A stretch of DNA of 64,000 nucleotides. Source: Candidatus Anammoxibacter sp. (lineage in GTDB: Bacteria; Planctomycetota; Brocadiia; Brocadiales; Anammoxibacteraceae). The translations under genes and the position numbers were made by a program. The stretch's first letter is position 1, and each line of letters starts with the position of its first letter. The stretch is from NCBI GenBank assembly GCA_021777105.1, contig JAIQZQ010000038.1, positions 1-64,000 of the forward strand. Direction: 5' to 3'. The notes beneath the pieces were generated by a model. That model was not told where the DNA came from. It searched no databases and saw nothing but the letters and a program-made list of their open reading frames with translations. Positions 9,359-18,097 of the stretch are shown piece by piece.

Positions 9359-9667
9359 ATGAGTGACTGGATTCATATTGATAAAGACCCTAAACATGTT
9401 GCCAGGGAAAAGGCGAAAGCCGGGGAGTTAAGGAAAACGCAGTGGTGGAGAGACAAACTCAATCAAGGGATTTGTCATTACTGTAACAAAAAATATGATT
9501 CTGAAGATATTACAATGGATCATGTAGTCCCAATGGCGCGTGGCGGGAAAAGTACCAAGAGGAATATTGTGCCTTGCTGCAAGGAGTGCAACAATGAGAA
9601 AAAATATTTGACGCCGGCTGAGATTGTCTTAAATAAACTCAGGGAAGAAAGCGAGGAAAACGATTAG
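9359..9667 (+). CDS. Small HNH endonuclease
   Basis: A 102-residue protein with a complete HNH nuclease core. Two zinc-binding CxxC pairs (CHYCNKKY and CCKECNNEKK) flank the metal/catalytic segment MDHVVPMARGG, followed by the conserved Asn in KRNIVP. Proteins of this size and type are usually stand-alone nucleases whose target is unknown; some are remnants of restriction systems or mobile elements. No methylase or phage terminase is next to it. It is convergent with the histidine kinase gene, with no spacer between the stops. Confidence 0.88.
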   Translation: MSDWIHIDKDPKHVAREKAKAGELRKTQWWRDKLNQGICHYCNKKYDSEDITMDHVVPMARGGKSTKRNIVPCCKECNNEKKYLTPAEIVLNKLREESEEND

Positions 9668-11482
9668 TTAAATTCTTTTTTTGTATTCCAGTTCTCTGAA
9701 TGTGATACTAAACTCCGTGCCATTGTTGCGGTTAAGTTTAATTGCGCCGTCCAACTGCTTTGTTAAAGAGTTAACAAGTTGCAGCCCTAATGTTTTTGCT
9801 TGCAGATAGTTAATATCCTCAGGCATTCCTATGCCGTTATCTTTAACTATCAATTTATATTTATTGTTGTCTAATAATTGAAGCGACACAAAAAGATCGC
9901 CGTCTCTATTGTTTGGAAAGGCGTATTTTAACGAATTTGAAACAAGCTCATTTATGACGAGACCGCAAGTTATTGCTGTTTCAATATTAAATGTACAGTC
10001 GGCAATCTCTTTCCTTAAATCTATTCTGCCTTTGCCGGTACGGTACGCGCGAAGCAGACTGACGGTTAAACTGCCTACATATTCGTTAAAATCAATTCTT
10101 GAGAGATCGCGGGATTGATAAAGTTTTTCGTGAACCAGAGACATTGATCTTATTCTGTTTTGGCTATCGTTAAATATGTTAACGTAATATTCGTCTTCAA
10201 TATGATTTGATTGCAATGTCAACAAACTTGATATTATTTGCATGTTGTTCTTTGTGCGATGGTAAACTTCCTGCAAAAGAACCTCTTTTTCTCTTAAAGA
10301 TTTTTCTATTTGTTCTTTTATCTTTTTCTGCTCAGTAATATCTTTTGCCACGCACACTATTTCATAGGATTTTTCTGTTTTGTTAAAAAGAACAGACGCT
10401 GAAAAGAGCATGGGGATAATATTTTTGTCTTTTGCGACATAATTTATTTCAATGTTTTTTAGGAAACCTCTATGCACCAAATCAACGAGTCCGGTTTCAT
10501 CAAAAATATGGTTTTCGTCATCTTTTATTATTTTTGCCACGGATTTGCCGATTAACTCTTCTTTATTAAAGCCCAAAAGATCGCATGTTGCTCCATTTAC
10601 AGTTTTAATAATTGATTTCGGGGTTACTATAATTAATGTGTCTATTATATTTTTAACTATATTATCCAGATACTCTTTTGAAACTGTTGTCTGTTTAAGG
10701 TTGCCGGACATTATTTTAAATGAATCCGCAAGTTCGCCTATTTCATCCGACCGGTTAATTGGAATATCAATTTCGAATTTGCCATTGCCTATCACATGGG
10801 CAAACTTTGAAAGCTGTTTGATGGGGCGGCTCATGCTTCGCGCCACAAAAATTGACAATGTTATGCCAAGCGCGGATAAGACGCCGGTTATTATAAACAC
10901 GTAGAATATGGTTTGCTCAACGCCTTTTACGCTGATTGCCTGCAACTGGTTATTAGTCTTGTTAATATCTTTAAAAATAGAGTCCAATGAGAACTCCGCT
11001 TTAACCCCGCCAAGCAGTTGGTCATGTATCATTATAGGCGCCGCGGCAATCATTAAAGTTTCGGTAGACAAAATTTCAAGGTTGCGGCTCTTAAGGGTTT
11101 TGGCGGACACATCATCTATCTTGACATTTAATAAAGGCTTTGACCTGGTATTGTAATAAATTATATGGCCTTCTTTATCAAACACCAGAACCTGAATAAC
11201 ATCTTTTTGTTCACCTGCAATATTACAGATATCAGAAACAGATTCCATATCATATACGTATAACGGGTTTACAAGGTCTTCAGATAAAAACTTTGCCATT
11301 AATTCAGCCCTTAACTTTATCTGATCCAATAAATTCTTGCGCGCAATCTCAGCGCTTAAATTTGTCGAATCTTTCATCGTAGACTTGAATATGAACAGGG
11401 TAATTCCGGAAAGCGTTGCCACAATAACGACTACTAATGAGAGAATTATTAAAGAATATTTTGTTTGTAATTTCGTCTTCAT
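9668..11482 (-). CDS. Membrane sensor histidine kinase (HisKA_2 type) with HAMP and PAS
   Basis: 604 residues. A transmembrane helix at ~8-32 is followed by a periplasmic sensor domain of ~150 residues, a second helix at ~191-214, HAMP (~215-265, SRPIKQLSKFAHVIGNGKF), PAS (~270-385), then a HisKA_2-type dimer domain with the phosphoacceptor His408 in EVYHRTKNN. An ATPase domain follows with NELVSNSLKYAFP (N box) and DNGIGMPED (G1 box). It senses an extracellular signal and phosphorylates an unknown partner. No response regulator is adjacent, so it is an orphan kinase. The gene just upstream (52-base gap) encodes a periplasmic PhnD-like binding protein that may present the ligand (inference). 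Confidence 0.92.
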   Translation of the reverse strand: MKTKLQTKYSLIILSLVVVIVATLSGITLFIFKSTMKDSTNLSAEIARKNLLDQIKLRAELMAKFLSEDLVNPLYVYDMESVSDICNIAGEQKDVIQVLVFDKEGHIIYYNTRSKPLLNVKIDDVSAKTLKSRNLEILSTETLMIAAAPIMIHDQLLGGVKAEFSLDSIFKDINKTNNQLQAISVKGVEQTIFYVFIITGVLSALGITLSIFVARSMSRPIKQLSKFAHVIGNGKFEIDIPINRSDEIGELADSFKIMSGNLKQTTVSKEYLDNIVKNIIDTLIIVTPKSIIKTVNGATCDLLGFNKEELIGKSVAKIIKDDENHIFDETGLVDLVHRGFLKNIEINYVAKDKNIIPMLFSASVLFNKTEKSYEIVCVAKDITEQKKIKEQIEKSLREKEVLLQEVYHRTKNNMQIISSLLTLQSNHIEDEYYVNIFNDSQNRIRSMSLVHEKLYQSRDLSRIDFNEYVGSLTVSLLRAYRTGKGRIDLRKEIADCTFNIETAITCGLVINELVSNSLKYAFPNNRDGDLFVSLQLLDNNKYKLIVKDNGIGMPEDINYLQAKTLGLQLVNSLTKQLDGAIKLNRNNGTEFSITFRELEYKKRI

Positions 11483-11534
11483 GGAAATTGATTAAATAAC
11501 GTTGTGGCGCAAAAAATATGTGAAAAACGCAGTA

Positions 11535-12503
11535 TTATTGAAATTCTTTAGGCATATGTTTTTTTATAAGAAATTCCATCTCTTTTAATTTAGTTTTAAT
11601 ATCTTCAGTGATCTTATCAAATTTTGTCGTTTTGCTATAGATTGTAAGGGCTTCTTTCGCTTCAGGATCGTTGTGGGCATTTAAGAGTATTTCTTTAATG
11701 CGGTTTTTTAATTCAGGTTTCATCCGGTTTGAAAACAGCTCAACCGCTCTGGGAAATGGTTTGCTCTGGTAAATAAGTTTTAAATTTTCTTTATATGCGT
11801 AAGGCGTGTCATCAATGTCATCCCAATCAAGATTGCTGAACGCCCCTGCGTCGGCAAGCCCTTTATAAACCCATGCTGAGATATTCAACTCCCCGCCCGC
11901 AAAGAGATATCCCGTTTTATCATTTGAAAATGCCTGTTTAGGCGAATGTAGTTCAATTAAATCGAAACCGGTCTCCATCAATATTAATTTAGGCCAGAAA
12001 TATGCCGAAGTCGAACCCTGGTCTTCAAACGCGATCTTTTTGCCTTTTAAATCATCAAGAGATTTTATCTTGCTCTCATTTTGCGCAAAAAAGACGCATT
12101 TGTATTCAGCCACGCCTTTCTTCCATCTTCGCAAGGCTATTTCAACGTCGCAATTATTCGCGTAAATAATGGCGGAAAAGGGCGTTTCCGTGACCCAATC
12201 AATTTTGCCTTCGTTCAAATATTTAATAACCTCTTCATTATTTTTGCAAAGCAAAACCGCGCCCTCGGTTATACCAAAATCTTTCAGCTTTGTTGCGGCA
12301 TAATCAACAATAGCTTTTACTCTTTTATAATGTTTTTTAGGATTATCGCTAACTCTTCCAATTACAAGTCTATTTTTTCTGTTAGTTGAAACTTCCTGCG
12401 CAAAAGCTTCGGTTTCGTTTTTATTATTCGCTAAACATGGGCAGGCAAAAGACAATAACAGCAGGATAAAAAAGCAAATCAATGTTTTATATTGAATTAT
12501 CAT
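11535..12503 (-). CDS. PhnD-like periplasmic substrate-binding protein
   Basis: 322 residues with an N-terminal signal peptide (TLICFFILLLLSFACPCLA) followed by a type 2 periplasmic binding fold of the phosphate/phosphite/phosphonate (PhnD) family. Characteristic stretches are WVTETPFSAIIYA, LDDLKGKKIAFEDQGSTSA and the hinge region around SPKQAF. No ABC permease or ATPase is nearby. Next to a histidine kinase, such proteins often act as ligand-sensing partners rather than transporters (inference from context). A Cys lies near the cleavage site but the lipobox is poor, so lipidation is uncertain. Confidence 0.87.
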   Translation of the reverse strand: MIIQYKTLICFFILLLLSFACPCLANNKNETEAFAQEVSTNRKNRLVIGRVSDNPKKHYKRVKAIVDYAATKLKDFGITEGAVLLCKNNEEVIKYLNEGKIDWVTETPFSAIIYANNCDVEIALRRWKKGVAEYKCVFFAQNESKIKSLDDLKGKKIAFEDQGSTSAYFWPKLILMETGFDLIELHSPKQAFSNDKTGYLFAGGELNISAWVYKGLADAGAFSNLDWDDIDDTPYAYKENLKLIYQSKPFPRAVELFSNRMKPELKNRIKEILLNAHNDPEAKEALTIYSKTTKFDKITEDIKTKLKEMEFLIKKHMPKEFQ

Positions 12504-12605
12504 ATTAGTTAATACAACGAAAAATTAAATAAAACTGTAACCATTAATTAAAGAATAAACATAGTCAAAATGTTTATTTATTGGCATCTATCAGGCAGCA
12601 CGCCG

Positions 12606-14255
12606 TCATTGCGTCTGTGGGTGGAATACGCTGAAGAATTTGTGCTCCTGATCAGTTGTGCCGATCATGCAAATTATGTCGCCGCTGTTTAACTGTGTAT
12701 AGTTTTTAACGTCATACAATGTTTCGCCTCCCCTCCTTAAACATATAACATTGCACCCTACGGCTTCCCTTATGCCGCTCTGTTTAAGCGTTTTGCCCAC
12801 CAATGCATGCGGAATGTTGTATTCGAAAATTGACAACCCCTCGGTTCGCAAGATCAGGTTCCTGCGGTGTATTATATTGTAAAGCATGTTTGAGCCGATC
12901 ATGTTGTACGGCGTCACAAAATCAGCCCCAGCCTTGTATAAAGAGTTAAGATTTTTTTCGTAATTGGCGCGACATATAATGCATATGTCATTATTAAGCA
13001 TGCGGCAATATATGGTTAGAAAATTATTTATACCGTCGTCATTGGTGGTGATAACAACACTTGGCGCGTTGGCAATGCCGGCTGATTCCAGAACGCCGGG
13101 TTTTGACGCCTCGCCTTTTATAAACAAGCCTTTTTCCAGTTTGGCGAATACTTCGTTCTTGTCTATAAGAACGTATGACGCGCCTTTTTTGTCAAGATCA
13201 TGCGCTACTGACAAACCGACCGCGCCGCCGCCTATAATAATTATAGGTCTATCTGTAGGATGATATATTGAAAGGCATTCATCAAGGTCAAATATTTCAT
13301 CCTTCGCGCCCATTAACACAAGTATTGAGCTTTTTGTTAAAACAAATTCGTGGTTTGGCGGCAAAAAGTCGGCGCGTTCCCATATGCCCACAATTCCGAC
13401 GTTTGTGTTTTCAGTAATCTTCAGCTCTGAAATTCGCTTTCCCTCAAACGGGGTTGAGAACACCGGAACCTTTGCTATCTCATAATCGTCAAAGTCTCCA
13501 ACCACGTTTGACTTCAAACTGCCGGACATGGTTTTGTTGGATAGGCTCTTCCCCACCAACCTTTTTACCGGCAGAATGTGGGTGCATCCGGCGTTTTCAA
13601 GTATTTTTCTGGAATGCTCTTCCTCCACCAGGGCCGCAATAGGTATGTCTGAAATCTGGCGTATAACCACGGCCAGGTGCGCGTTTGTCACATCGTCCTG
13701 ATTGGCAAACACCATGCTTGCCGCCCCTATGTTAAGCCTTTTATACGTATCCTCCTCAAAAACATTGCCGAAGCAGACGGACATTTTATCGTCAAACAAG
13801 GTTTCGGCCTTATGCAAATCGTGTTCGACAAAATAGTAAGGCATCTTCTCGTCCCGCAGTTTTTCCACCAACATGAGGGCTATGGGGTCGTTGCCGCAAA
13901 TAATAACATGACCTTTAATATTCTTTGGAATGCTTCGCGGTATGCGGCGTTTAACGGCTTCTTCAATCCACGGCCCAATAATAAGGCTTATTAAAAAAAA
14001 CGGAAGGCCGATAAAAACCATTATGATGCCCGTAACGAGCACAATAATTGTAAAAACGCGGCCAATATCACACTGGAAAATTATATCGCCGTAACCAAGC
14101 GTCGTCATGGTCGTGAGCGCCCAGTACAAACTCGCCAAAAAGGAGAAGCTTTCTCCTTCTATGTTATATTTGAGGAGTTTGAAGCCAAAGGCAAACAGAA
14201 TTGTAAGGAACAACAACAGCCCCATAAACTTGTAAAACAATCTGTAATTTTTCAT
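12606..14255 (-). CDS. Two-TM potassium channel with tandem RCK domains
   Basis: 549 residues. The N-terminus has TM1 (~8-26), a pore helix and the canonical selectivity filter TLGYGD (TTMTTLGYGDIIFQ), and TM2 (~65-95). Two RCK units follow: the first Rossmann motif HVIICGNDPIALMLVEKL with an RCK-C around 265-325, the second PIIIIGGGAVGLSVAHDL with an RCK-C in the last ~75 residues. One-pore, double-RCK proteins are known from delta-type bacteria (GsuK). They conduct potassium and are gated by nucleotides or ions. Its only likely operon partners are on the same strand but more than 100 bases away. Product class is confident; the gating ligand is not. Confidence 0.93.
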   Translation of the reverse strand: MKNYRLFYKFMGLLLFLTILFAFGFKLLKYNIEGESFSFLASLYWALTTMTTLGYGDIIFQCDIGRVFTIIVLVTGIIMVFIGLPFFLISLIIGPWIEEAVKRRIPRSIPKNIKGHVIICGNDPIALMLVEKLRDEKMPYYFVEHDLHKAETLFDDKMSVCFGNVFEEDTYKRLNIGAASMVFANQDDVTNAHLAVVIRQISDIPIAALVEEEHSRKILENAGCTHILPVKRLVGKSLSNKTMSGSLKSNVVGDFDDYEIAKVPVFSTPFEGKRISELKITENTNVGIVGIWERADFLPPNHEFVLTKSSILVLMGAKDEIFDLDECLSIYHPTDRPIIIIGGGAVGLSVAHDLDKKGASYVLIDKNEVFAKLEKGLFIKGEASKPGVLESAGIANAPSVVITTNDDGINNFLTIYCRMLNNDICIICRANYEKNLNSLYKAGADFVTPYNMIGSNMLYNIIHRRNLILRTEGLSIFEYNIPHALVGKTLKQSGIREAVGCNVICLRRGGETLYDVKNYTQLNSGDIICMIGTTDQEHKFFSVFHPQTQ

Positions 14256-14526
14256 AATTTCTAATTGATGGTTTCAATAATATTAAGTCAGAACTAAAAA
14301 CTGAAATTTACCCACCTTTCTATCTTCTCTTTTTAGATAGGATGTTGTTCGCCTGCTCTTGCTCCAAGGCTCAAATTTAGGCGCAACTATCCAGGCAGGG
14401 CCTTGTAATGAGCTTATAAACTCTGGTTTTCTAATGACGATATTTAAAATTGAAATGTTTTTGGCTAAATTAGAGCGGAGTTATTTCTTTCCGAGCCCTT
14501 AGTGGGAAAAGAGGGGCCCGGCTTCC

Positions 14527-15297
14527 CTATTTGCGGCCTATTGCGACCAGATTTCTAACGCCAAGCGCGCTCCAGAAAACCTTTATGCCAAGAGCGCGCA
14601 GGAATGACTCCAGCCTCTCCTTGTGGCCAATGCCTGTCACAATATTTGTTCGAAACCAAGCGGACCTGACCGAGCTAAACCCGGCCTCTATCAAAAGTTT
14701 GTGAATGCCTTTATATGTATACGCGGTTAAATGGCCGGGCCGCTGCCTGTGCCTGCCCCATTCGTGCGGAGTCGCCACAATGTAATTGCCGCCGGGCTTT
14801 AGAACCCTTGCGGTCTCGCGCAGGTGTTTTTTTGCGTCTTCAAGCCGAAAATGCTCAATCACATCCTTGCTGCAAACCCAGTCAAAATGATTGTCCTGGA
14901 AATCAAGATTCAAAGCGTCGCCCACGTTAAAGCGGACGTTGTTTAAACCCATTTTCCGAGCCCTGTCCCTGGCTATGCTAACCGCTTTTTCTGATATGTC
15001 AATGCCGTCAACTTCTCCGCAATTTTTTGCCGCCATTAACGAACCGCTGCCAAAACCGCAGCCTATATCAAGGACGGACGCGTCGCGCCCGCGTATGATG
15101 ACCTGAGACGCCGTGCGATGGAGGCAAGCCGGAAGCCAGAACGGGCCGGTCGCGTTGAGTGAAGACGCCTTGGCCTCGTTCTCCCTGCCGTTATACCACT
15201 CCTTATAAAACTTGCTGTAAGCTGCCCCATCCCCGCTTTCAAGGTTGGTCAACAACTCCTGCTCGCTATCTTTTATTGGATCTGAAGGTTCATCCAT
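14527..15297 (-). CDS. Class I SAM-dependent methyltransferase (UbiE/COQ5-like)
   Basis: 256 residues. SAM motif I ASVLDIGCGFGSGSLMAA (~77-94), the acidic DGIDISEKAV, motif II/III VRFNVGDALNLDF and the post-motif LKPGGNYIVATPHEW identify a Methyltransf_11-type enzyme. The segment WGRHRQRPGHLTAYT resembles methyltransferases acting on sugars or lipids in envelope clusters, but the substrate is unknown. Starts at ATG 15297; a gap of 271 bases separates it from the channel gene downstream. Confidence 0.85.
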   Translation of the reverse strand: MDEPSDPIKDSEQELLTNLESGDGAAYSKFYKEWYNGRENEAKASSLNATGPFWLPACLHRTASQVIIRGRDASVLDIGCGFGSGSLMAAKNCGEVDGIDISEKAVSIARDRARKMGLNNVRFNVGDALNLDFQDNHFDWVCSKDVIEHFRLEDAKKHLRETARVLKPGGNYIVATPHEWGRHRQRPGHLTAYTYKGIHKLLIEAGFSSVRSAWFRTNIVTGIGHKERLESFLRALGIKVFWSALGVRNLVAIGRK

Positions 15298-15732
15298 TTT
15301 ATAATGTTTGAGTATTTAAATTTTGTCTAAAACTTTTAAAGGCTCTTTAGAGCTCCCTATTTGGTAAATGAACACAGAGCAGTTTGCCTGCTCTAGTGAG
15401 AATTATGCCCGGGCGGCCAAAGAGAGAGTAAGGGAGATTCGAATAGAGCACACCGCCTGAATAAATAGGAATAGTTGCCCATTTTATACAATTTATTGCG
15501 TAAATCAAATAAAGATTAGGAAATTGGCCGAGGTTTCAACATTGCATGAGTTTGCGCCACAACGGCATGTTTTAGATCTTATGATAATGGGCGGCGATAA
15601 ATGCCTAAAATTCTTGCGGAAAACAATGGTGGAATTGAGTTTAGATTGCCGGCAAATTGTTGCGCAGACCCTAAAATGGCGGAAATTAATAATGCTTGAT
15701 TATGATATTCAACGAAGGTATATTATATACCT
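15298..15732. other. Spacer with no convincing gene
   Basis: About 430 bases between the methyltransferase start and a structured element. A frame on the plus strand runs through 15524-15787 but has no ribosome-binding site. A 32-codon frame at 15600-15698 contains an ANCCADP stretch that looks protein-like, yet is too short to assign. Confidence 0.4.
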
Positions 15733-15811
15733 CCGAAAGAGAGATGTTAGAAAGGAGATAGACAGGAACGGAGGAGGTACACTGTCTATGAGAAAGACAT
15801 CTCTCTTTCGG
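15733..15811. repeat. Nested inverted repeat around a sequestered ribosome-binding site
   Basis: An outer perfect 15-base inverted repeat (15733-15747 with 15797-15811, sequence CCGAAAGAGAGATGT) encloses an inner 8-base pair of arms (15758-15765 with 15782-15789). Between them lies a very strong Shine-Dalgarno, GGAGGAGGT (15770-15778). Upstream TACCTCCG can pair with this site as an alternative. The arrangement suggests a regulatory RNA hairpin or a small element; it is seen directly, the function is inferred. Confidence 0.6.
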
Positions 15812-15850
15812 AAAGTTAAAATGTTTTACTTGTTATACGGTTTCTTTTAA
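15788..15850 (+). CDS. Possible 20-residue small protein
   Basis: ATG 15788 is preceded at a 9-base distance by GGAGGAGGT, one of the strongest ribosome-binding sites in the window. The product is 20 residues: basic at the start (MRKTSLFRKVK) and hydrophobic-aromatic at the end (MFYLLYGFF). It could be a leader peptide, a small membrane-active peptide, or a chance frame inside a structured RNA. The start codon itself is in the inner hairpin arm. It overlaps the end of a small convergent ORF. No family is recognised. Confidence 0.35.
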   Translation: MRKTSLFRKVKMFYLLYGFF

Positions 15851-15943
15851 AAAAAGTTTAGAACCCAAAATAACATCCATTTTTTCTTTAACGAACTTTG
15901 TAATCGCTTCCTTATTCCAGCCACTTTTATGCCGAGCCGGCAT
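15833..15943 (-). CDS. Possible 36-residue small basic protein
   Basis: On the minus strand, ATG 15943 follows AAGGGGAG at an 8-9 base distance. The 36-codon frame is lysine-rich and amphipathic (RHKSGWNKEAITKFV, then KEKMDVILGSKLFLKE). The start codon sits within a 10-base-stem palindrome (15924-15933 with 15939-15948, loop of 5), which could regulate initiation. It converges on and overlaps the 20-residue ORF by 18 bases. The composition is more protein-like than random, but no family is recognised. Confidence 0.4.
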   Translation of the reverse strand: MPARHKSGWNKEAITKFVKEKMDVILGSKLFLKETV

Positions 15944-16322
15944 AAAAGCGCTCCCCTTCGCAGCTTTGCGTTTCCTGATTTTTATCTAAGAGAAAGAATC
16001 CAACATCCATAGGATTTTGTTTAATCTACTAGATGTTGTATTTTAATAGTTGACAAAGCTATCATAATTTTATTTTAATTGCAAACAAAAAACACAAGAT
16101 ATGTAAAAAAAATAAATTTTTTTGTACATATTTAGACCCGACGCTAAAGTTTCAGGTTAAAAACAGTGGCTGTTTTTTCTATATCAAGACACAATATATT
16201 GTAAATAGCGTTGGTTTTTTTGCGTGTCTATGCGCGAAAAATTGGTTTGAGGGCTGTATTGATTTGCCGGCAACTTGCGCGGTTTATGCCGCAAGTCTAC
16301 GCGCAAAGCAATGTAAATTGTC
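15944..16322. other. AT-rich spacer
   Basis: About 380 bases, very AT-rich around 16020-16130. A 7-base inverted repeat CAACATC/GATGTTG lies near 15990-16035. A TTGACA-like hexamer occurs near 16050 but without a convincing -10. I see no gene. Confidence 0.4.
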
Positions 16323-16667
16323 TTAATTCACCCCAAATTTAAACCATCGTGTCAGAGTTTCTATTGTTTCAATATCGACTTTCGAAGCATTTACCAATGA
16401 AAAACCGGCGTCAAGAAATCCTTTGTTCTTTGCGGGTCTACACCACATGCTTTTTGCGTCTAAATTAAAATATTTGTTTCCAAGGTCTTCAGGCAGCTGC
16501 ATTTTAAACTGGAACACTTCGTCTTTCCTGAACTCCTTTTCGCTTATCAGCATTAAGCCTTCCGTGGTTATGTCCACAAGACGGCCCGCCGTTTCGTTAG
16601 TGTTTCTATCCAGAACTTCAAAATAGTAAAACAGGTTTTTTCGTTCAAGTGAACGCTCTTTGCCCAT
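16323..16667 (-). CDS. Single-domain PilZ protein
   Basis: A 114-residue protein with the PilZ fold: the RxxxR motif (RSLER, residues 5-9), then VDITTEGLML corresponding to the D/NxSxxG motif with Thr in the Ser position, and QFKMQLP and DAGFSLVN strands. PilZ proteins bind cyclic di-GMP and relay it to motility, polysaccharide or envelope machinery. The stand-alone form suggests an adaptor. It is transcribed divergently from the neighbouring channel gene; no diguanylate cyclase is in the window. Confidence 0.85.
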   Translation of the reverse strand: MGKERSLERKNLFYYFEVLDRNTNETAGRLVDITTEGLMLISEKEFRKDEVFQFKMQLPEDLGNKYFNLDAKSMWCRPAKNKGFLDAGFSLVNASKVDIETIETLTRWFKFGVN

Positions 16668-16945
16668 CTGAAAATCTCCTTTTATTTTTGCGATTTAAAA
16701 ATTAGAGTTTAAAGGCGTGTTGCGGCTCTATTTTTCAGAATAAAGAAGTTTTAAATTATACATTCGGGCTCGTTAATTTTAAAGATTAAAGATGCCGGCC
16801 GTATACGGTTTTCAAACACGGCTTTGCGTGTGTTGAAAAAAAGAAATTGAAATTTGTTTTTTTTTTGATTTAATAATTCTGCAAACAAAGCAGAATCCTT
16901 CAAAATATACAAAAGATTTGATTAATTTTATAATTGGAGTTCCCG

Positions 16946-17944
16946 TTGATAAAGAGCAAATTCTTATTATCAATTTATTTATTAGTGTTTGTTATGCTGT
17001 ATGGAAGCATTGGCTACTACTTCATTGAAGGCTGGCCGATCTTTGACGCTATGTACATGACGGTTATAACGGTGTCAACAATAGGCTTTCAGGAAACACA
17101 TAACCTTTCTGATCTCGGAAGGATTTTTACATTAAGCCTTGTGTTTTTTGGATTGGGCGTGATGGCGTTTTGCGTAAATAACGGCGTCAGGACTATATTT
17201 GAAGGGGAATTAAAAGAAGTTTACGGGAGGAGAAAAATGGAAAGAGCGCTAAAAGCATTAAATAATCATTACATAGTCTGCGGGTACGGGCGCATGGGCA
17301 AAGTAATCTGCAACGAGCTTAAAGCCAAAGGGCTAAACGTGGTGGCGGTTGAGCATGAAGATGTTGCCATTGAAGAATCGGACGACACGTTAATTGTGAT
17401 CGGCGACGCCACAAAGGATGAATTCCTAAAAAAATGCGGAATCGAAAGGGCTCACGGCCTTATTACCGTGCTTGCCTCAGATGCGCAAAACCTTTATGTT
17501 GTTCTCAGCGCCAAGGAGCTTAACCCTGATCTAAAAATAGTCTCCCGCGCAAGCGATGACGAGGCCGAGCCCAAACTATTGCGCGCCGGGGCCGATAAAG
17601 TTGTTTCGCCTTACCAAATGGGCGGATTGCGCATAGCTAATAGCGTGCTGAAACCAGCAGTGGTTGACTTCCTTGAGCTTGCGAATAAAGCAGGAGGCGT
17701 TGATATTGAATTAGAAGAGATCAATGTGCAAGAGGGATCCTTTCTCGCAAGAAAGACGGTTCAGGACGCAAAACTGAAAATGGATGTAAACGTCATCCTG
17801 ATAGCAATAAAGAAGTACGACGACCAGATGATATTCCACCCGGATGGAATAACTTTAATTGAACCCGGCGATAAACTTATCGCAATAGGCAAGCTGCAAT
17901 CATTCACTGAATTCGAAAAACTCACAACGGTTAAAAGAGCGTAA
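16946..17944 (+). CDS. Two-TM potassium channel-like protein with RCK domain, unusual filter
   Basis: 332 residues if started at TTG 16946, which has GGAG six bases upstream. TM1 (~5-25), a pore region and TM2 (~55-78) are followed by RCK-N (HYIVCGYGRMGKVICNEL, with the GxGxxG and the acidic VVAVEHED) and RCK-C at the end (~250-330), as in MthK-type channels. The filter reads STIGFQETHN: Tyr to Phe is tolerated in some K channels, but Gln replaces the second Gly of TVGYGD. It may therefore conduct differently or act as a sensor. It stands alone; a repeat element follows it. Confidence 0.85.
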   Translation: MIKSKFLLSIYLLVFVMLYGSIGYYFIEGWPIFDAMYMTVITVSTIGFQETHNLSDLGRIFTLSLVFFGLGVMAFCVNNGVRTIFEGELKEVYGRRKMERALKALNNHYIVCGYGRMGKVICNELKAKGLNVVAVEHEDVAIEESDDTLIVIGDATKDEFLKKCGIERAHGLITVLASDAQNLYVVLSAKELNPDLKIVSRASDDEAEPKLLRAGADKVVSPYQMGGLRIANSVLKPAVVDFLELANKAGGVDIELEEINVQEGSFLARKTVQDAKLKMDVNVILIAIKKYDDQMIFHPDGITLIEPGDKLIAIGKLQSFTEFEKLTTVKRA

Positions 17945-17956
17945 CAAGACGGCGTA

Positions 17957-18090
17957 TGGTAATTAGTCATTGGTTTTTGGTCACTGGTTATTGGGAAAAC
18001 GCAAAAAAGCGGCAAGTATCAAGTTGCCGTTGAATCGCAACCAAACTCCGATTATGGAACAAGTCGCCAATAACTAATGACCAATAACGC
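17957..18090. repeat. Interspersed repeat, ATTAGTCATTGG/CCAATAACTAATGACC type
   Basis: Copies of TCATTGGT-like words on the left (17960-17995) face inverted copies CCAATAACTAATGACCAATAAC on the right (18067-18090). The same low-complexity family recurs at 33600-33640 and 46080-46280. It lies between convergent genes and might double as a terminator region. Confidence 0.5.
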
Positions 18091-18097
18091 TCCACGC

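Noticed and set aside
15600-15698. 32-codon frame with an ANCC motif, reminiscent of a RelA-type segment
   Set aside because: Too short and without neighbours of the same family; not enough to call a gene or pseudogene.
15524-15787. Plus-strand frame joined to the 20-codon ORF
   Set aside because: It has no ribosome-binding site and poor composition, while GGAGGAGGT directly precedes the internal ATG.
16810-16841. TTTTCAAACACG/CGTGTGTTGAAAA hairpin as a terminator
   Set aside because: It lies between divergent genes and is not followed by a T-tract on either strand; only an imperfect stem.
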